Assembly (NCBI GenBank): GCA_019722365.1 | Contig: JADFUC010000543.1 | Coordinates: 186,001 to 250,000, forward strand | Length of the DNA: 64,000 bases | Source: Lithospermum erythrorhizon | Lineage: Eukaryota > Streptophyta > Magnoliopsida > Boraginales > Boraginaceae | Direction: 5' to 3' | In this document: one piece after another, positions 37,607 through 50,200 of the stretch | How positions within the stretch are numbered: position 1 is the stretch's first letter | How the letters are laid out: each line of letters opens with the position of its first letter | Program-made: the position numbers and the translations under genes | Notes under the pieces: model-generated | Told to the model about the DNA's origin: nothing | The model's database searches: none | Seen by the model: only the letters and a program-made list of their open reading frames with translations

Positions 37607-38602
37607 CAATGATTACTCAACTCTGAAATTTCCCTTACAATTCTCCTCAAAAATCACCCAACTTAAAATAGATTCTACTATCTCCAAATACCAAATAAAA
37701 AGGTGAAATAAATAGAGTTCTTGAAGGACAACTAATTGAATCAATAAATCCCCCAACAAAAACTCAATAAATAATAATCTAAGCAAACGAAAACAGCCGA
37801 ATTGTCAAGTAAGTGGCGTTCTTGAACACAGGAAAAGATCCAATCTTTTTATGTGATAACCCCCAAAACACTTTACTCCAGTACGAGTCCTGCACAAAAA
37901 ACCAACACAACCAACAAAGACAACAAAATCAAAACATACCCTTCACAGATCACACCTTCAAGAACCCCAAAACCATCCATAAACATTATCAAGAAAAATA
38001 ATTACAAATTCTAAAACAATTAACAAAATTTCATAGTGTAAAAGAAGGCTTCGAAAATTCTCATATGCTTCAAGAACCTATCAAGAACAACAATTTCAAA
38101 TTCCAAAACAATTAACTAAATTTCCATATGCTTCAATAACCCCAACTCCCCCCCTCCATAAAGATCATTAAGAACAATAATTGCATAGCTTGTAAGGGTG
38201 GTCAAATTGCTAGAGTAGGTGATGGTGATCATGTGACCGCAAAGTCACGATTTCAATTCCACTACCAATACTTTCTACCAATCATTTTTTGATCGAGTCT
38301 CTCACACAGCAGCCTAATATGGTTTGCAGTTACAAAAGAACAATAATTGCATATTTCCAAATAATTAACAAAGCTTTCATAAAAACTCAGAATGTTTAAA
38401 TAAGAAGTAATCATACCTGATGGGCCTCGAACGCATCGAAACCGAGGAAGATGATTGCATGCAGAAGTTTGAACCAGCAACAAAAGTTTTTATTAGCCTC
38501 AATAAAACTCCCAAAAAAACAAGAATCTTTATAAAATCCAAACAAAGCCTTGCAGACATATAAAAAAAATGAATTCTTAAAACAATACCGAAAACTCCAC
38601 AA
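37607..38602 (-). promoter_or_regulatory. Leader of the ERF gene: 5'UTR intron and candidate upstream ORFs
   Basis: On the minus strand a leader exon ends ...GCCCATCAG at 38417, followed by the donor GTATGA. The intron would end at TTTCAG (37625-37623), leaving 16 leader bases before the main ATG at 37606. Two overlapping upstream ORFs begin in the leader exon, at 38602 and at 38559. After splicing both would end within a few codons of the junction, before the main ATG. Arabidopsis ERF118 is annotated, from memory, with a conserved-peptide upstream ORF (CPuORF53), so one of these may be its counterpart. A tRNA-like fragment lies in the intron at about 38200-38260. No transcript evidence is available. 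Confidence 0.5.
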
Positions 38603-38859
38603 AAGAAAAGGAAGCAGACCCTTTATTCAATTATATATAGAGAATAAGGAGCCAAAAAATGAGGTAAAATCGGATCAAATACAGTTAGTTATAGAGTTTT
38701 AAAGAGAATAAATAGCAAATGAGAAGAAGAAAAGTTCTAACTAAGAAGAATTCTTATAGTAGAAGTGAAATATTTTAGCAAAGATTTTAGGAGATTTATG
38801 ACCAAAGTACTACTATGCTCATTTCGAGGAAGAAAAAATCTTACTTCCACTACTTCTAG

Positions 38860-39360
38860 TACACTCCACTTTGGTTGGAATACTTAAATTTCAATTTTGG
38901 ACCTATTTTTTGGGGTATGTGAAGTTTGATCCCAAAGTTACGAAAATAAAGACTTGGTCTTCTAATGAGAATCTTTGTAGTAATAATGAGGTTCAGTCCG
39001 GATATCAAGTAAAAAGATTGGACCAGAAAGGATCGGAAATTAGTATCGGTTTGGTTTTGTTCACTTATCGATTAAAAAACTTGGACTTGGACCAGACCGA
39101 TAGCTTACCAGGTGGATACTCGATCAGAGTTCGGGTGGGTCTCATGGTATTAAAAAAATTTGCTATTTTTGTCAATATTTTGGATAATTCGGCCCGGATT
39201 TTGATATTACGGTCCTAAATTAGAGTATTTTTATCATATACCAAAATGTCCGGGACCGGACCAAAAATTATACCCGGGACCGGACCGATAATCCTACCGG
39301 ATGAGGGTGAGTAACGGTCCGGGTTTTCGGGGCGAGTATCAGGTAGTTTCTGGTTCTTCC
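38860..39360. repeat. CCGG-rich degenerate repeat, possible hAT-type non-autonomous element
   Basis: GGGACCGGACC occurs twice, 28 bp apart (about 39251 and 39279), in a stretch rich in GGACC, CGGGT and TCGG words. Non-autonomous hAT elements in plants often contain such sequence. The 115-codon ORF inside has no recognisable domain. No terminal repeat was found. Confidence 0.3.
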
Positions 39361-40396
39361 GATCCATTAGCATCACTAGGACAAAGTCATAACCATTGGA
39401 ATTAAAGAAATACAGGAATAGATAGTATGTTATGTTTTATGAGACATTCTTTTACAGTTCACTAAGGTTGTGACAAGTGGTTTGTTTGTTATAAAAAATT
39501 AATTTTAAAATAAAAAATAAAGCATGGTTCGTGATCTTAACGGATGTAACAGAATCTCTAGACTCTAAAAATAATATTTTTAAAGAATACTCCAATATTA
39601 AAAGAACGTTTGCTTTGATTTTTCCATTACCTTAATTGCCTACATAACTTTGAAAACTATCAATTAATAATAAAATATTTTAAAAATATTATATTTGATA
39701 TATTTTTCACAGAAACTACAATAATTAGGAAAATATATTTGAATTATATTCTTTTTTAATAAAACATAACCAAATTATTTGGTAACCATTATTTTTTGTT
39801 TTGTATGTATTATAGATAATAAAATATATACACATTAAGGTTTACATTACCATCATTGCCAATATTCATATTTAAGGTTGTGCAAGGATTTTGAAAGTGG
39901 AAACATTGTAAATTGTCGAAATATCCTATAACAATTGAGTGCCAAAAAATATCCTATAACATTGTAAATTAGAACTTTTTGAAAGCTTCAATTTCAAGTC
40001 CTACCGATCTCTTGTTTTCTTGATGTAACAGAAGTATCTATGCCCATCCATTATAATAATGAGATCGTTATAATTTTCATTTGTTATATTATTGATCATC
40101 ATAAATCTAGTGAATAAAGTTCTCAAAAATTTCAAAAGATCGAATTATTAAAATTATTATTGAAAGGTTGACTTGTCTGGTCATGAGCTAAAATTATTCC
40201 ACAAAGTTGTGTTGTTTTTAAATCACAAGAAATTTATTGAGTTGGCGATATGGATTAAAATTTTTAAATATTTCTACGAAACATTTGAAATGATTTTATT
40301 TCGGAATTAATATAAACGAAACATTAATATAATTTTGAAATTATGTCGTACATTATTTTGAAATTAAGCATATTAGAATTTGTTGTTTGAGAATAT
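39361..40396. other. Intergenic, AT-rich, nothing recognised
   Basis: No coding or RNA signature was seen on either strand. Confidence 0.55.
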
Positions 40397-41518
40397 GAGG
40401 GTGTTTGGCTAAGCTTATTTTTTGTCAAACTCAACTTATAAGTTGATTGGGCAAAAATAAGTGTTTGACAAATATTTGTAAAGTGTAACTTATAAGTTGA
40501 TTATAAGGGTTTGGTGGGTGAGAAGGTGCTGTCTTTATGGTTTAGTAATAATGCTTTGTGCTATTTTTAGTCATCTAGAAACTTGTAGACTTTAATCAGA
40601 ATGGAGGCCCTGTACTTTTTTATGTCTATATACCCCACAGCTACACTGAATTTCATTCAGTGAAATGACTATATTACCCACTTAAAAATACACACATTTA
40701 GTCACGGTAAAATGACTATTTGGTTTATTAAGGGCAAAATTATCATTTCACTAAAGATGTATGTTGCCCCCGCTACGCCTCACAGCCCCAAGCCTACCCA
40801 CGTCCAATCCCTCTTGATGACTATTATACCCTTTTAACCTTGAGATTTAGTCAGCTGTCATTTTACCAAAATAATTCAATCATTCCCTAAGCTGAGGCCA
40901 CTTTTCCGCCAAAAACTCTTTAACTTGAACTCTCAAATCCTTAAACTCTTCAATGGCGAGAAAGAGAACTGACGGTATGAAAGACATGGCTGAGAAGTTG
41001 AGAAGAACCCAGAGACCACTTTTTCCTCGGGGTGAACCGGGAACCACTTTTGAGAGAGGAGTCCGCTTCAAATTTTCCAAAATAAAGAGATGAGGGCGGG
41101 TGGAAGGTTTATCAGGAGTTTGAAATTGGTCATCGTGTGGGTTAGGTACTTAATTCTTCTTGAGGGTTGTCAGACTCACAATGATATGTATGCTCAGGGG
41201 AGATGGGGCTCGGCGGCATTTCATTTTTATATTGCAAAACATATAAACTGCTTTAAATGATGGAGTTAGTTAATTTGAAGACTAAGAAGATGTGGAGAAG
41301 ACATGATTCGATGGTCTAAAGGGGTTAGAGAAATAGGGATATTTGTCACCCACCTAGTCGGAAGTTAGCAAGAGTTTGCTATTAGGTGTCATATGATTCC
41401 ATAAGAAAATTATGGCCTAAAAACTCATTGAAGGAACTTCTACGGCAGAAGAGATGATGTTATCGGAGTTTGAAAGAAAATACTAAAATACCATTGTTGC
41501 CGTGGTACCCTGAAGTGG

Positions 41519-41775
41519 AGGGGGGGCAGAGAATGCAAGATGTAGAAGTACAGGGGGGTCAAGGGATTGAGGAAGTGGAAGTTGAAGTCGAGTTGAGGAA
41601 ATGGAGATGCAGAGGGGGTCGGGGAATGGAGGAAAGAAAGGAAGTCTGGGGGGGGTGAGGGAATGGATGAAAGTGAAGTCTGAGGGGGGGTCAAGGAGAT
41701 ATGGATGAAAGGGGAAGTTGAGGGGGGGGCAGAGTTTGAGGAAAGGGGAAGTTAGCAGGGGGGGTGGGGGGATGG
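41519..41775 (+). repeat. G-rich purine repeat, possible G-quadruplex former
   Basis: About seven runs of 5-8 G (for example GGAGGGGGGGC, AGGGGGGTC, CTGGGGGGGGTGAGG) recur every 35-45 bp in an almost pure-purine strand with GAAGTTGAGG-type spacers. It lies in what would be the N-terminal part of the MULE transposase. The ORFs on the opposite strand are proline-rich shadows of this composition. Confidence 0.8.
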
Positions 41776-41787
41776 ATACTTTCATGA

Positions 41788-44034
41788 ATGACAACATTGT
41801 CTTTGAGGATTTTGATTAGGAAAGCGAGCTTTTATGGGAGAGACAATTTTGGTGAAGATTATGAGTCGGTCGAGGGAGAAGAAATGGAGGGTGAAACCAA
41901 TGAGGCTTACAATGAAATAGATGGTGGTGCATGCTACGCAGATGAGGAAGGAATGTTTGAGGATTTGGGGCCAGTGATGTATGACATTGGGCCAGCACAC
42001 TGAAGTCTTATTTTGAAACTACTTTCGAACGATTTGCATGAATTGAGTGAAAATGGCGAAGGGGAAAGAGAGAGAGGTCAGTTCAAGTGAGAGGAGGAAA
42101 GAAAAAATGAAGGTCTGATACGACGGTGAAGCCAATCTTAAAAATCGTGTTAATCCCCCAACATGGTCTTTGCAGCCAGTGGCGATTTTAGAAACTTGTT
42201 AAGAGTATCACGGTAGCGACAAAGAAGCCCTCGAGTTTGTAAAATAATTGATAGAGAGTTCGTGTCAAAATAATGTCAATGCCAGTTGTGACTTCTTCGT
42301 CTTGTGTTCACAAGTTGGCAAGTCGACGGACTTATCTATGAAAACAATGGATAGGAATCATACCTGTGGGACGTCCATCAAAATCCCAATGATCTCTGTG
42401 AAGTGGCTGGCCAAGAGATATGTGAACAAGGTTCGAAGAACCCTAACCATATCAATGAAGGCCTTCATCGGTGATGTATATGGCGACACGAGAAGGTCGA
42501 GATCGATCAGCTCTTGCACATAAGAGCCATCAATGTGAGGGTACTTAATGTACGGCAATGAAACCCGCCAATTTGCTAGATTGTGGAGTTATGCAAAGGA
42601 GATGATTGACATAATGCCTGGGTCGACTGTCATCATCAAACAAGAAGAGCAAAAATTCCAGCGAATATATGTGTGCCCATCACCATTGAAGAAGGGGTTT
42701 TTGGCTGGGTGTAGGCGATTTGTATGCCTCGATGGTTGTTTTTTGAAAGGTTCGTTTAGGGGTCAAATCTTAGCTGTTGTTGAGGTGGCGATCGCGACTT
42801 GCGCGGCATTTATCTTTTGTTGCATGGGCGGTGGTAGAGGTGAGAATGCAGTTCGTGGACGCGCTGGTTCGTGAAGTTGTTGAAGCTTGAGGATCGATGA
42901 TGGACCGTGAACCCGGACTTCGTGGAGTCACTACAATGACTTGACCAAAAAGGTAACCCACCTCTTTTGTACTTTAGCCCCCGTACTTTGGCCCATGTAC
43001 TTTTTAATACCAAGTGCTAACTAATTGTTAATCTGAATGTTGTATAGTCTTGAGATTGCCATAAAGAATGAGTTGCCGGATGCAGAACACAGATTATGTG
43101 TCAAACACCTTCACGCCAATTGGAGCAAAAGATTCCCAGGGAAAGTCTTGAAGAATATGATGTGGAAGTATGCTCGAGCTGCTAATGAACCATATTTTAA
43201 AGTAAAGATGCAGTAGCTTAGGAATGTAAGTGTGGTGGGATACGAGGCACTTTGTTGTATTGATCCAAGGAAATGGGCAAGACATGCATTTCGGCCTGGA
43301 AGAAGCATGCCGAGGTGAATAATTGGGCATAGGCATTGACGTTTTGCGTAAATCGGATCGAGGACCAGCCGATTATCACAATGTTGAATACTATTTATCA
43401 TACCATCATGACCCGGATAGTAAAGTAGAAGCGTGAGAAAGAAGTTGAAGTGTAAGGGTCCAGTGGGTCCAAGGATTGATGGAGTGTTGCAAAAAAGGGA
43501 AGAGAAACTACTGAATTTCATTGTTAGGCGTCCGGGTTCTCCGAGTGCGGGGAGTTACTTCGCAAACCACAACTTTTGTGGTTGATATTGAAAGTGCTAG
43601 GTAATGGGTTGTGGCAGTTGGGAGGCACGCCTTGTATGCACGGAGTTTGCGTGTACAAATCGAAGAACAAAGATCCACGCAAATATGTACACAGTGATTT
43701 CCTTTTTTGAGCGCTTTGATTTGAAATCTACAACAACTTCCTTGAACCATTGAGAGGTCCTATGTTCTGGACAAAGAGCCCATATCCAGACATTCTCACA
43801 TTATAAAGTACTTTCGGGCGGCTAAGGAGTCGGAAGAAAGATCTTTGCTTGAGGAAATAAGAGAAGAAGCAGATAAGCGAAAATCTATGAAAGGTGACCA
43901 AGCTAACAAGGGAGTTTTCAAGGCCTCGCGAGGAAGGAGTAAACAATCACTTTACAAAATATGTGGTGGTATCGCCCATAATGCAAGGACATGTCCAAAG
44001 AAGCCTGCCACGATTTTTTTTTTTTTTATGGTTT
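41788..44034 (+). pseudogene. Mutator-like (MURA-type) transposase, decayed
   Basis: An acidic N-terminal part is at 41820-42000. A helical region with VKWLAKRYVNKVRR, then ISMKAFIGDVYGDTRR is at 42385-42500. The MULE catalytic domain begins at 42548: YGNETRQFARLWSYAKEMI, then GFLAGCRRFVCLDGCFLKG with the first catalytic Asp. After a probable intron at about 42951-43047 (AAG|GTAACC ... TATAG|TC), the reading continues with ELPDAEHRLCVKHLHANW and FPGKVLKNMMWKYARAA (43070-43200). A zinc knuckle CGGIAHNARTCPKK closes it at about 43960-44010. Stops and shifts (for instance after MYDIGPAH at 42003) make it non-functional. The missing catalytic parts beyond 42800 are out of frame. Confidence 0.87.
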
Positions 44035-45360
44035 AAGAGATCGATTTTTTGTATGGTTGAAGGCAGATCTAATTTTTTTGTTTGCTTGAAGGCAGATGTG
44101 TATTTAAAATGTGGTAGGTGAAGCTTTTGACAACCTTTATTGGTTATGTAACTAGTGGTCACTAGGAACGCACATCTTTCTTTGCTGAAACAATAAATTT
44201 GGAATGGAATCTTGTGTTTTTCCACTTGCTTTTGTCATCATTTATTTGCTTATCTTATTTGAGCGAGTTTTTTTACTTTCAGCAAGACATTATGGGGGTA
44301 TATTACAAGGGCTATAGTACAGTGTCTACAGTTTATGTGCCGATTAGCAAGTATCACAGACATAGTATAAAACCATAGTATAAAGGGCCATAGTATAGGG
44401 GGATCGTTTTCCACGGCTTGTGAACAGTCAAAATTGAACGAACTTTAAGAACATTCATTCCTTCACACAGAATTCAAACTAGCAAAATTAAATTCAAGTT
44501 TTTAAATTGCAAACACAGTAAAAATTGAACCCATTAAATTAAGCATCATCATCAAAATACAAGACTTTTCACGGTAGACAAACTATAAAAACACCTCGAT
44601 AATACCATTACAATCCCTAATTTGACAAGCTTGGAAATACATGCCACAATTGCAATTTGCAAGTTGAATCTCGAAACCCAACAACAAAAACACTACAATT
44701 AAGACACACGTCGGCAAGCAACAAAATCAAAATCGGCTTTTCGTTGAACTGCCGAACTTCTGCGCTCGACACGGTCGTGAGGAGATAGGAGTTCGCATGA
44801 AGCCACTCCCCCAAAATCACGGAAACACCCGCGAGGCCGATCGCACATCCTCACGAACCTTCTTCCAGGATTCTTCTCTGTCAAGCTTACCCGCTCCGGC
44901 GTCGTATTTTCCCAGCGCCCCGGCACCTAATATCAGGTGGCCCCCATGAAGGCGCCTTGGTTTTCTTCGAATCTTTCAATTTAGGGTTCTTGATCTTCCA
45001 ATTTTGTAGTTTAGGGTTCTTCAATCTTCAATTTTGTAGTTTAAATCGATTGTAATAGAGAGTCAAAAATGGGGCCGGTAGTTTTTAATAGATAAATTTT
45101 ACCATCATTATGTGTAATTACTAATGTGCCTCCCCAATTATTACATGAAATTACTAATTTACCCCCATTTGTGTTAAAACTTAGGTAATCGGAAGGGTGT
45201 TTAGACACTAAAAAAGAAATCTGGTCTGCCCCGGATTAAGTTGAGGGTGTGCCCAGACACTAAAAATAATATAGGGAAGCCCGCATGAACACTAAAACCA
45301 TGAAATGTGAGGGCCTTTTTCGGCCACGAGCCCTAAAAATAGCAAATCGTAACCTTTTTT
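44035..45360. other. Non-coding 3' part of the MULE, with a 30-bp direct duplication
   Basis: Two imperfect 30-bp copies of TTAGGGTTCTTGATCTTCCA... lie head to tail at 44981-45010 and 45011-45040. A second pair of AGACACTAAAAA words is at about 45205 and 45255. No convincing ORF; those on the minus strand have no recognisable domain. Confidence 0.6.
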
Positions 45361-45843
45361 TTCAACTTTTTTGCTTAAACTTATTAGTTGATTGGACCAA
45401 ATAATTGCCATTACCCACGATATTCACCTTTATATCTTATTTATCATTCATTTAATAGTCATAAATATATAAATTTTTTAGTTATATACCAATTTTTTAA
45501 CATTTACTTTTTTATTGAAAAAAAAAATAAAAATAATTATATTTTTAGTCATAAAATATAACTTTTAGTTATAATTATTTTTTATTCTTTCAAATATTTA
45601 ATTATAAATAAATTAATATCATAAAGACAAAAAAATGATATATAAATGAGATGTATTTATAAGTCATTTTACCTTTTCTACCTCTTATAAGTTATTGTTA
45701 TGCAAACATGTAGAAAAAAATCTCATTATAAGTTATGTTAGCCAAACAAGTCAAAATAAATTTAATAACTTATAAATGACCTACTTATAAGTTGCATTTT
45801 CACTTATAAGTTAAAAAAAAATAAGCTTAGCCAAACGGCCTTT

Positions 45844-47211
45844 ATATCTCATATTAGATAGAAGTCTCCTTATATTGTGGTTTACAAAATCTTTGATGTA
45901 TGAGATAATTATAAATGTCCATTAATCTCTGTTTAAAGTTAAATTTTAGATATTTTTTCAAATAGTATTAATCATGAAAATATTTTATTAAAGTTCAAAT
46001 TTTAGTAAAATTTTATTTCAAACATTTTATTTGAAACTTATCAGCTTGGACTTATGGAAAGCTTTGGCTGCAAGGAATTTAAACATGGAACTGGTAATTA
46101 GTGAACATTTATTTTTATTTAATAAAGTAAAATTTTGTGTTAAATATAATTAGTTATATTATTCAAACCTTAATAAAAAGCTCAACATTTTTTTTCCTTT
46201 TAAATGATCGAAGTAAATTAAAACGGAAGGAATATAACATTGATTTCAAAATATTTTATTTTATTTTTAATTTAATTAATGAGGTTGAATATTTAAATTT
46301 ATTATAATATCTATGTTTATGAAAATATTTTTCAGTATATATAACTTATCTTGAGTTTTCAAGATTTCACATTTTTTCTTAAATATTTTTATAATATTTC
46401 AGAAACGATTCTTATTCATTCCGAAATTATGATCGAAAATGAAACTTTGAACCATGATTAATAATTTTTTTAATTATGTAAAATTTTATTGTAACCAATA
46501 AAAACTCTCCTGGACGCTTGTTCAGGGATCGAAACATAAAACACAAAACAAATGATGAGTTGTCAAATACAACCTAAATCTAGACATTTGACATACTAGA
46601 AAATCAGAAATTTGAAATTTTGCATCATTAATAGAATCTTTGTTAAGAATGATCATAAATTCATAGTACGCCCTGCACCAATCGCCTACTTGCTTATAGA
46701 GATTGAATCAACGGCGTATAAAAGCTGATCAAAAGAATCTTGGGCTCAACATTGAACCATTCGATTATCTGTATAATTCATAATTGATTCACCAAAACAT
46801 TTCAAAATTAGAGAATTTCATTTGAGATACTAATCTTAGTTGTCCTATACTCATCATGTCCATCAATTGCATATGGTGTAATAGAGGTTGTTTTACTTGA
46901 CCAATTATCAAAATTTTCAAGAAATCATGAAATTTATTTATGTGATAACATAAAACTCAATATCGTTATAATTTCTAAAAATCCATGGCTTTTGCTTAAA
47001 ATTCATGTTTAGTTGAAGGAATAAAAGAATGAACAAAAAAGAATATATGAATATGGGAAATGCAAATGAACTAATATAACAATAAGACAACATCAAACTT
47101 ATCATTTTCTCTCTTTGGTTTGGAGAAGGATGAACACAAACTTCAGCTCATCTCCTCTCCTTAAAGAGCCTTAGCAAAACAATCTAGGGGGGAATAATAA
47201 AATTCTAAGCT
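45844..47211. other. Intergenic, downstream of XYL1, AT-rich
   Basis: No gene was recognised. A polyadenylation region for the alpha-xylosidase gene is expected just below 47212, but no diagnostic signal stands out. Confidence 0.5.
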
Positions 47212-50200
47212 TCATGCCTTGATTCCCATTTTCCAGGACATGGCAAAAATTTTCCCTAAAGGCAACTCTAATCCACTGACTTCTACCATCATGTTTTTCT
47301 TCGTATTCACGCCTTCTTGTTTGAATAATCCCTGTGGATATCTATGCTCAGTGGAGTTGAATCTGATCCTGGAGGTATCAGAAACTGGATTGCCATCAAC
47401 CGCGATTTCAAATGCCCCTCCAATTGGACCTGATCCGAGGACAGTTATCTTCTCAATAGTCCAGCCTTGATCAAGTGCAAATTTACTTTCTTGAACATCA
47501 GACCACACCTTAACCTTGCCCTGGATGACTGTCGCGTAGAACTCAACATATGTCGAGTACCCATTCCCGAGTTTCATTTCTGGAAGCTGATCATCATCAA
47601 GGAACACCTTTCCCTTTGCTTTTCCATCTGTTGCTCCCATTGGGAAGGCAACTATTAGTGAAAAGGGTGTCATTCGTGCTTCTTTAGATATCAGTCCACC
47701 TCTCTGCATTGGGATGATTGCATTTTGGTATAAATGGACATTGATCACATGCAATGGTGCATCAAGAGTGAGGTACTTTGGTTCATCGGAGACTACAGCC
47801 TGAGTCATATCGAACATATTGTACCATGTGCCTAGAGTAGGAAAGGGCTTTTCCACTTCTAGCATCTTATTCTGTTCAAGAACTGGTGAAACCATCAGAC
47901 TGCTTCCTAGCAAGAACTGTGTACTCACATCATAACACTCAGGAGTAGAGAGTGGTAGAAGAAGAAGAAGCGGGCAATTGGCAGATAATCCACTGATGTG
48001 TGCCTCATAAGTCAATGTGTAAAGATATGGCAAAAGTTTGTATCTCATACCCAAAGCATTCCTTGCAGACTCGGCTACAGATTCCCATTGATAGAGTTCT
48101 TGTCTAGGAGAGTAGTAGTTTGCATGATCCCTTGAGAATGGATAGAATGCGCCTACTTCAATCCAACGGTTGCATAATTCTTCAGTAGGTGCAGGATAGA
48201 ATCCACAGATGTCGGATCCAACCATGGGCACTCCAAATATACCAAAATTCAACACTGTGGAAATTGAGTACTTCAAATCTTCCCATGTTCCTTTGTTATC
48301 CCCTGTCCAATGTGCAGCATACTGCCCCGAACCAACAAAAGTCGAACGTGTTAGTATAAATGGACGCTTGCCTTGAAGCCCTTGAAGCGCCTTGTGAGTT
48401 GCTATAGATTGGGAGAATCCATACAGACTATGAGCATCATATTCAAGAACTCCATTGTAATGGTAAGCACTAGTGGCCATGGTTTTGTAGCCAATAGGGG
48501 CTTGTATTCCTGATGCATTGATCTTGTAAGGCGGATCATCCCATCTTGTTTTTGTAATATTTTTGCAGTCTAGGCAGCATTCCCAGCCAGGTCCATTCAC
48601 ATTGGGACAAATCTTTCCCTCCGGAATTGTGCACAGGCCAGTGCAGAAGTTCGAAACTTCATTCATATCGATCCAGAGGCCATCAACAGGAACAAGTTCA
48701 TGGAAGCGATGAATCTCATCGCCCCACCATTCAACAGTTTTGGGGTTCAAGAAATCGGGGAAGTTAACCGCGCCAGGCCACACCTGTGCTAAGTAAGGCT
48801 GTCCTTCATACTTGATGAAGACATCATTTTCCATTCCTCTTTGGTAGGTACCATAATTCTTATCTACTCCAATTCCAGGATCTATAATGACAATGTACTT
48901 CATTCCCCGGGCATGAATTTTATCAAGAAACGCCAATAGCTTTGGACGAGTATAGTTCACAGGATTGAGAGTGAAATCCTTGTGCTTATCCATGTGATCA
49001 TCATCGTTCCAAATCACGTCAAGCGGAATCTTAGCCGCCTTGTAGTTCTCAACGACATCTTCAACAACGGATACATTGTGGTAGCCCCATCTGCATTGAT
49101 GGAATCCTGATGCATCATCAAGTCAAAAACTTGTATGAGGAATATTAATACGTTTTTATTGCAATATTGTACATGGTGCCAGAGTACCATCTAAAGGGAC
49201 CATAAGAATTATATATACCATACAGATGGTCCATAAGATAATGTCTAAAACATTATATTTAACATTGATTGTGATTGTTCAAGTAACACATGGAAGATAC
49301 ACAATAATTGGTGTAAATGGCTAAGAAGATGGGTGGGTACAACAATAGCACTTCAGATTTCAGTATTCTTCCTTTACACTGTTGATACTGACATTATTTT
49401 TACTAGGATGATATTTTATCAAAAATCAATGCACAACATATTTTAGTTTCTTTAAGTTATGATTAAATCTAAGGAGGTGTTTCTTACATCTATTAGGCGC
49501 TTAGAGCTTAATTAATTTAACATAATTTATTAAGTTTGTTTGTTAATGAATTATTTTAAGTACTTATTAATTAAGTACTTATCAAAATCAACAAAATTTT
49601 AATTTAAAATTCTATACTTATTTTCTCTCTTCCAAAAATCGAGGAAGTGATAAAGTCCAAATTCATTTCACTTAGCCTCAGTGGTATTATTATTATTATA
49701 ATAGTAATAATAATAACGATAACGATAAAATAATAATAAATAATAAATAATATTAATAAAAATAAAAATAATAATAAAATAATAACCGCTAAAATAAAAA
49801 TAAAAGAAAATAAAGAATAATAATAAAAATGATAATAATAATAATAAATAAAATAAAATAATAAATAATAAAAACAAAATAATAATAATAAAATAAAAAT
49901 AATAAAAATAATAAGAATAATAAGAATATTAATAATAAGAATAATAAGAATATTAATAATAAGAATAATAAAAATAAAAATAATAAGAAAAAAAATAATA
50001 ATAATAATAAAAATAAATATAATAATAATATGAATAAAAAATAATAATAAAAATAATAAAATAAAAAATAATAAAAATAAAAATAAAAAGAATAATAATA
50101 ATAATTAATAATAATAAATATAATAATAATAAAAAAAATTAATAATAATAAATAGAATAAAAATAAGAATAATAAAAATAAAAGTGGAATAATAATTATT

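Larger units (their letters stand above)
40397..45843. mobile_element. Element with TTTGGCTAAGCTTATTTT inverted ends, containing a MULE
   Basis: The arm at 40403-40423 (GTTTGGCTAAGCTTATTTTT...) is a perfect 21-bp reverse complement of 45816-45836. Weaker similarity continues inward through several ACTTATAAGTT palindromes on both sides. Ends of this type are familiar from abundant small plant DNA elements. The interior from about 40540 to 45360 is Mutator-like. It has an 11-bp GCTATTTTTAG at 40559 whose reverse complement lies at about 45345-45355. The best reading is a MULE inserted into a smaller TIR element, but a single MULE with long TIRs is possible. No clear target duplication was found at either level. 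Confidence 0.65.

Noticed and set aside
41440..41797. Proline-rich ORFs on the minus strand
   Set aside because: They are the complement of the G-rich purine repeat in the MULE; composition explains them.
49668..49877. Hydrophobic 69-codon ORF on the minus strand rich in Phe, Leu and Tyr
   Set aside because: It is the translation of the AAT/ATT microsatellite in XYL1 intron 2.
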